Below are positions 62,777-64,000 of a DNA stretch of 64,000 bases, in pieces; position 1 is the stretch's first letter, and every line of letters begins with the position of its first letter. Source of the DNA: JACCVG01 sp963790245 (GTDB lineage Bacteria; Actinomycetota; Thermoleophilia; Solirubrobacterales; Thermoleophilaceae); assembly GCA_963790245.1 (NCBI GenBank), contig CAWBNP010000002.1:1488001-1552000 (forward strand), given 5' to 3'. The position numbers were made by a program, and so were the translations under genes. Below the pieces are notes generated by a model that did not search any database, was not told where the DNA came from, and saw nothing but the letters and a program-made list of their open reading frames with translations.

Positions 62777-63606
62777 GCACCACCCGCGCGGGGCTCGCTC
62801 TGCTGGGGCTGACCACGCTGCTGGCGATCGCCGTCCCGCCACCCACGCTCGCCCAGGCAAGGGCGGCAAAGGCGCCATCCAAGCTCGACCAGGTTCTGGT
62901 CTTCACTCGCACCGAGACGTTCCGGCACTCGTCGATCGACGACGCGGTCGCGGCGGTCCAGCGGCTCGGGTCGCAGAACGGCTTCAGGATCGAGCGCACG
63001 GAGAATCCCGCGGCGTTCACCGACCGAAACCTCAGGCGCTACGACGTCGTCATGTTCGTGCTCACAACGGGCGACGTGCTTGATCCTCCCCAGGAGCAAG
63101 CGCTGGAGCGCTACATGCGGCGGGGCGGTGGCTATGCCGGCGTCCATTCGGCCGCCGACACCGAGCATGACTGGTCCTTCTATGGACGGCTGGTCGGCGC
63201 ATACTTCAGGGTCCATCCGCTGATCTACACCCCCGCGATGTTCACGAACGAGGCGCACAGGAATGCTTCGACGAGGCATCTGCCCCGGCAGTTCGGCGTC
63301 ACCGACGAGCACTACTCCTTCGATCACAGCCCGCGGGGAGAGGTGAAGGTGCTGCTCTCGATCGACGAGAACTCCTACATGGTCAACCCGAATACATCGA
63401 TTCTCAACGGGCAGGTCAGCGACGGCCACATGGGCGATCATCCGATGGCGTGGTGTCACCGCAACGTCGGCGGGCCGAGCTGGTACACGGCGATCGGCCA
63501 CAGCGACACGCTCTACAGCAAGACCTTCTACCTCAAGCACCTGCTCGGTGGAATCCGCATTGCCGCCGGCGTCGTAAAGGCGCCGTGTGGGTCAGGCCGC
63601 AACTGA
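62773..63606 (+). CDS. Secreted ThuA-domain protein
   Basis: The 277-residue product has a signal peptide (A-G-L-A-L-L-G-L-T-T-L-L-A-I-A-V) and a ThuA-like glutamine-amidotransferase fold: V-L-V-F-T-R-T-E-T-F-R-H-S-S-I, Y-D-V-V-M-F-V-L-T-T-G-D-V-L, G-G-G-Y-A-G-V-H-S-A-A-D-T and M-A-W-C-H-R. ThuA-domain proteins occur with sugar oxidoreductases. It is coupled to the GMC gene, which suggests one extracytoplasmic sugar-processing unit. The reaction is unknown. Confidence 0.88.
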   Translation: MSTTRAGLALLGLTTLLAIAVPPPTLAQARAAKAPSKLDQVLVFTRTETFRHSSIDDAVAAVQRLGSQNGFRIERTENPAAFTDRNLRRYDVVMFVLTTGDVLDPPQEQALERYMRRGGGYAGVHSAADTEHDWSFYGRLVGAYFRVHPLIYTPAMFTNEAHRNASTRHLPRQFGVTDEHYSFDHSPRGEVKVLLSIDENSYMVNPNTSILNGQVSDGHMGDHPMAWCHRNVGGPSWYTAIGHSDTLYSKTFYLKHLLGGIRIAAGVVKAPCGSGRN

Positions 63607-64000
63607 TCGCGGCTCTGCGTCCCCCGTTCGATACTCGCTGAACAGCGCTGCGAGCGCGAACGGAGCGAACCAGACGACGTAGAGGTAGAACCAGTGGTCG
63701 ACCGTCAGCTGGAAGGCGAGCACCACCGCCGCCCCGAGCGCCGCGACCTGGCCGACCGTCCGCCGACTCGGCCGGAAGGCGACGAGCACCCCGAGCACCA
63801 CGACCCCGGCCTGGAGAATCGGCTGCAGCCATTCGATCGCGGGATAGGAGCCGCCCCAGAAGCCGAACGGCGAGCTGCGGTCGATCTGGGTCGCGACCGT
63901 ACGGTTGTAGAAGTCGGCGATGCCGCCTCCCTGAAGGACGCCGAACGCGACGAGGAGGGCGCCGAAGATCAAGCCGAAGACCGCGCAGAAGGCCGCTACC
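63592..64000 (-). CDS. GT-C-like membrane protein, C-terminal part (runs off the window)
   Basis: The minus-strand frame enters at the right edge and stops at 63592. The 135 visible residues have three membrane segments. They include R-S-S-P-F-G-F-W-G and L-T-V-D-H-W-F-Y-L-Y-V-V-W-F-A-P, closely matching the C-terminus of the glycosyltransferase gene at 41619 (L-T-V-D-H-W-F-Y-L-Y-I-V-W-F-A-P). It is therefore probably a paralogous polyprenyl-sugar-dependent enzyme. It overlaps the ThuA gene end by 15 bases. Confidence 0.75.
   Translation of the reverse strand, partial: VAAFCAVFGLIFGALLVAFGVLQGGGIADFYNRTVATQIDRSSPFGFWGGSYPAIEWLQPILQAGVVVLGVLVAFRPSRRTVGQVAALGAAVVLAFQLTVDHWFYLYVVWFAPFALAALFSEYRTGDAEPRSVAA

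Noticed and set aside
61571..62878. A 435-codon open frame on the minus strand
   Set aside because: It is the shadow of the GMC oxidoreductase gene, with no recognisable domain.

Overview
This is about 64 kb of very GC-rich chromosomal DNA with dense, short-spaced genes, frequent GTG/TTG starts and many 4-base ATGA/GTGA overlaps. The protein families and gene order point to an actinobacterium from a deep branch, most likely class Thermoleophilia (Solirubrobacterales or a relative). This is an inference from three things: a mycobacterium-like fhaA-fhaB-pstP-rodA-pbpA-pknB cluster close to the origin, a Bacillus-like three-gene cytochrome bc complex with split cytochrome b, and an AhbA-AhbB-like fusion between hemB and hemL. 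There is no rRNA operon, CRISPR array, prophage or intact insertion sequence.

Layout. Positions 1-2.2 kb hold the end of a DedA-family gene, uppP (undecaprenyl-PP phosphatase) and purM. A thiol-oxidoreductase-like protein follows. From 3.0 to 13.6 kb lies the cell-wall and division signalling cluster: one kinase on the plus strand, then on the minus strand pknB (four PASTA repeats), pbpA, rodA/ftsW, pstP, fhaB, fhaA and a third kinase with a polytopic tail. From 13.8 to 17.7 kb are a membrane-anchored protein, a 58-bp tandem repeat, a DUF4446-like protein, pheA (prephenate dehydratase), an HNH protein and a coiled-coil membrane protein. A 370-bp region with unusual signals (17.67-18.04 kb) precedes an alcohol dehydrogenase gene.

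The replication-origin region runs from 18 to 33.6 kb. On the minus strand are dnaA-dnaN-recF-dciA-gyrB-gyrA-adh. On the plus strand, diverging from dnaA, are rpmH-rnpA-yidD-yidC-khpB(jag)-rsmG-parA-parB. The dnaA-dnaN gap (26968-27091) is the best oriC candidate because TGTCGACA boxes cluster there. tRNA-Ile follows parB.

From 33.7 to 44.5 kb there are an FMN-dependent alpha-hydroxy-acid oxidase, a large secreted protein, a bifunctional-nuclease-family protein, an aminotransferase, and a surface-glycan-like run (phosphodiesterase, GtrA, two GT-C membrane glycosyltransferases). After ymdB and an ABC exporter come heme genes (hemB, ahbAB-like, hemL), the cytochrome bc complex (Rieske, cytochrome b, fused subunit IV/cytochrome c), menG and a polyprenyl diphosphate synthase. 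This is in effect a heme, menaquinone and quinol-oxidation block. The right end has dcd, tatA-tatC, a STAS protein, tRNA-Lys, a NAD(P)-binding protein, an OsmC-like remnant and a secreted sugar-oxidation module (Tat-exported small subunit, GMC flavoprotein, ThuA-domain protein). The window ends inside another GT-C-like membrane protein.

Three patterns run across the window. A palindrome family with core TAGACCCC-ACC-GGGGTC recurs between genes. Several genes have a TANNNT hexamer only 6-9 bases before the start codon, which suggests leaderless transcripts. Several starts are unusual, including an apparent CTG start for dnaA behind a strong ribosome-binding site.
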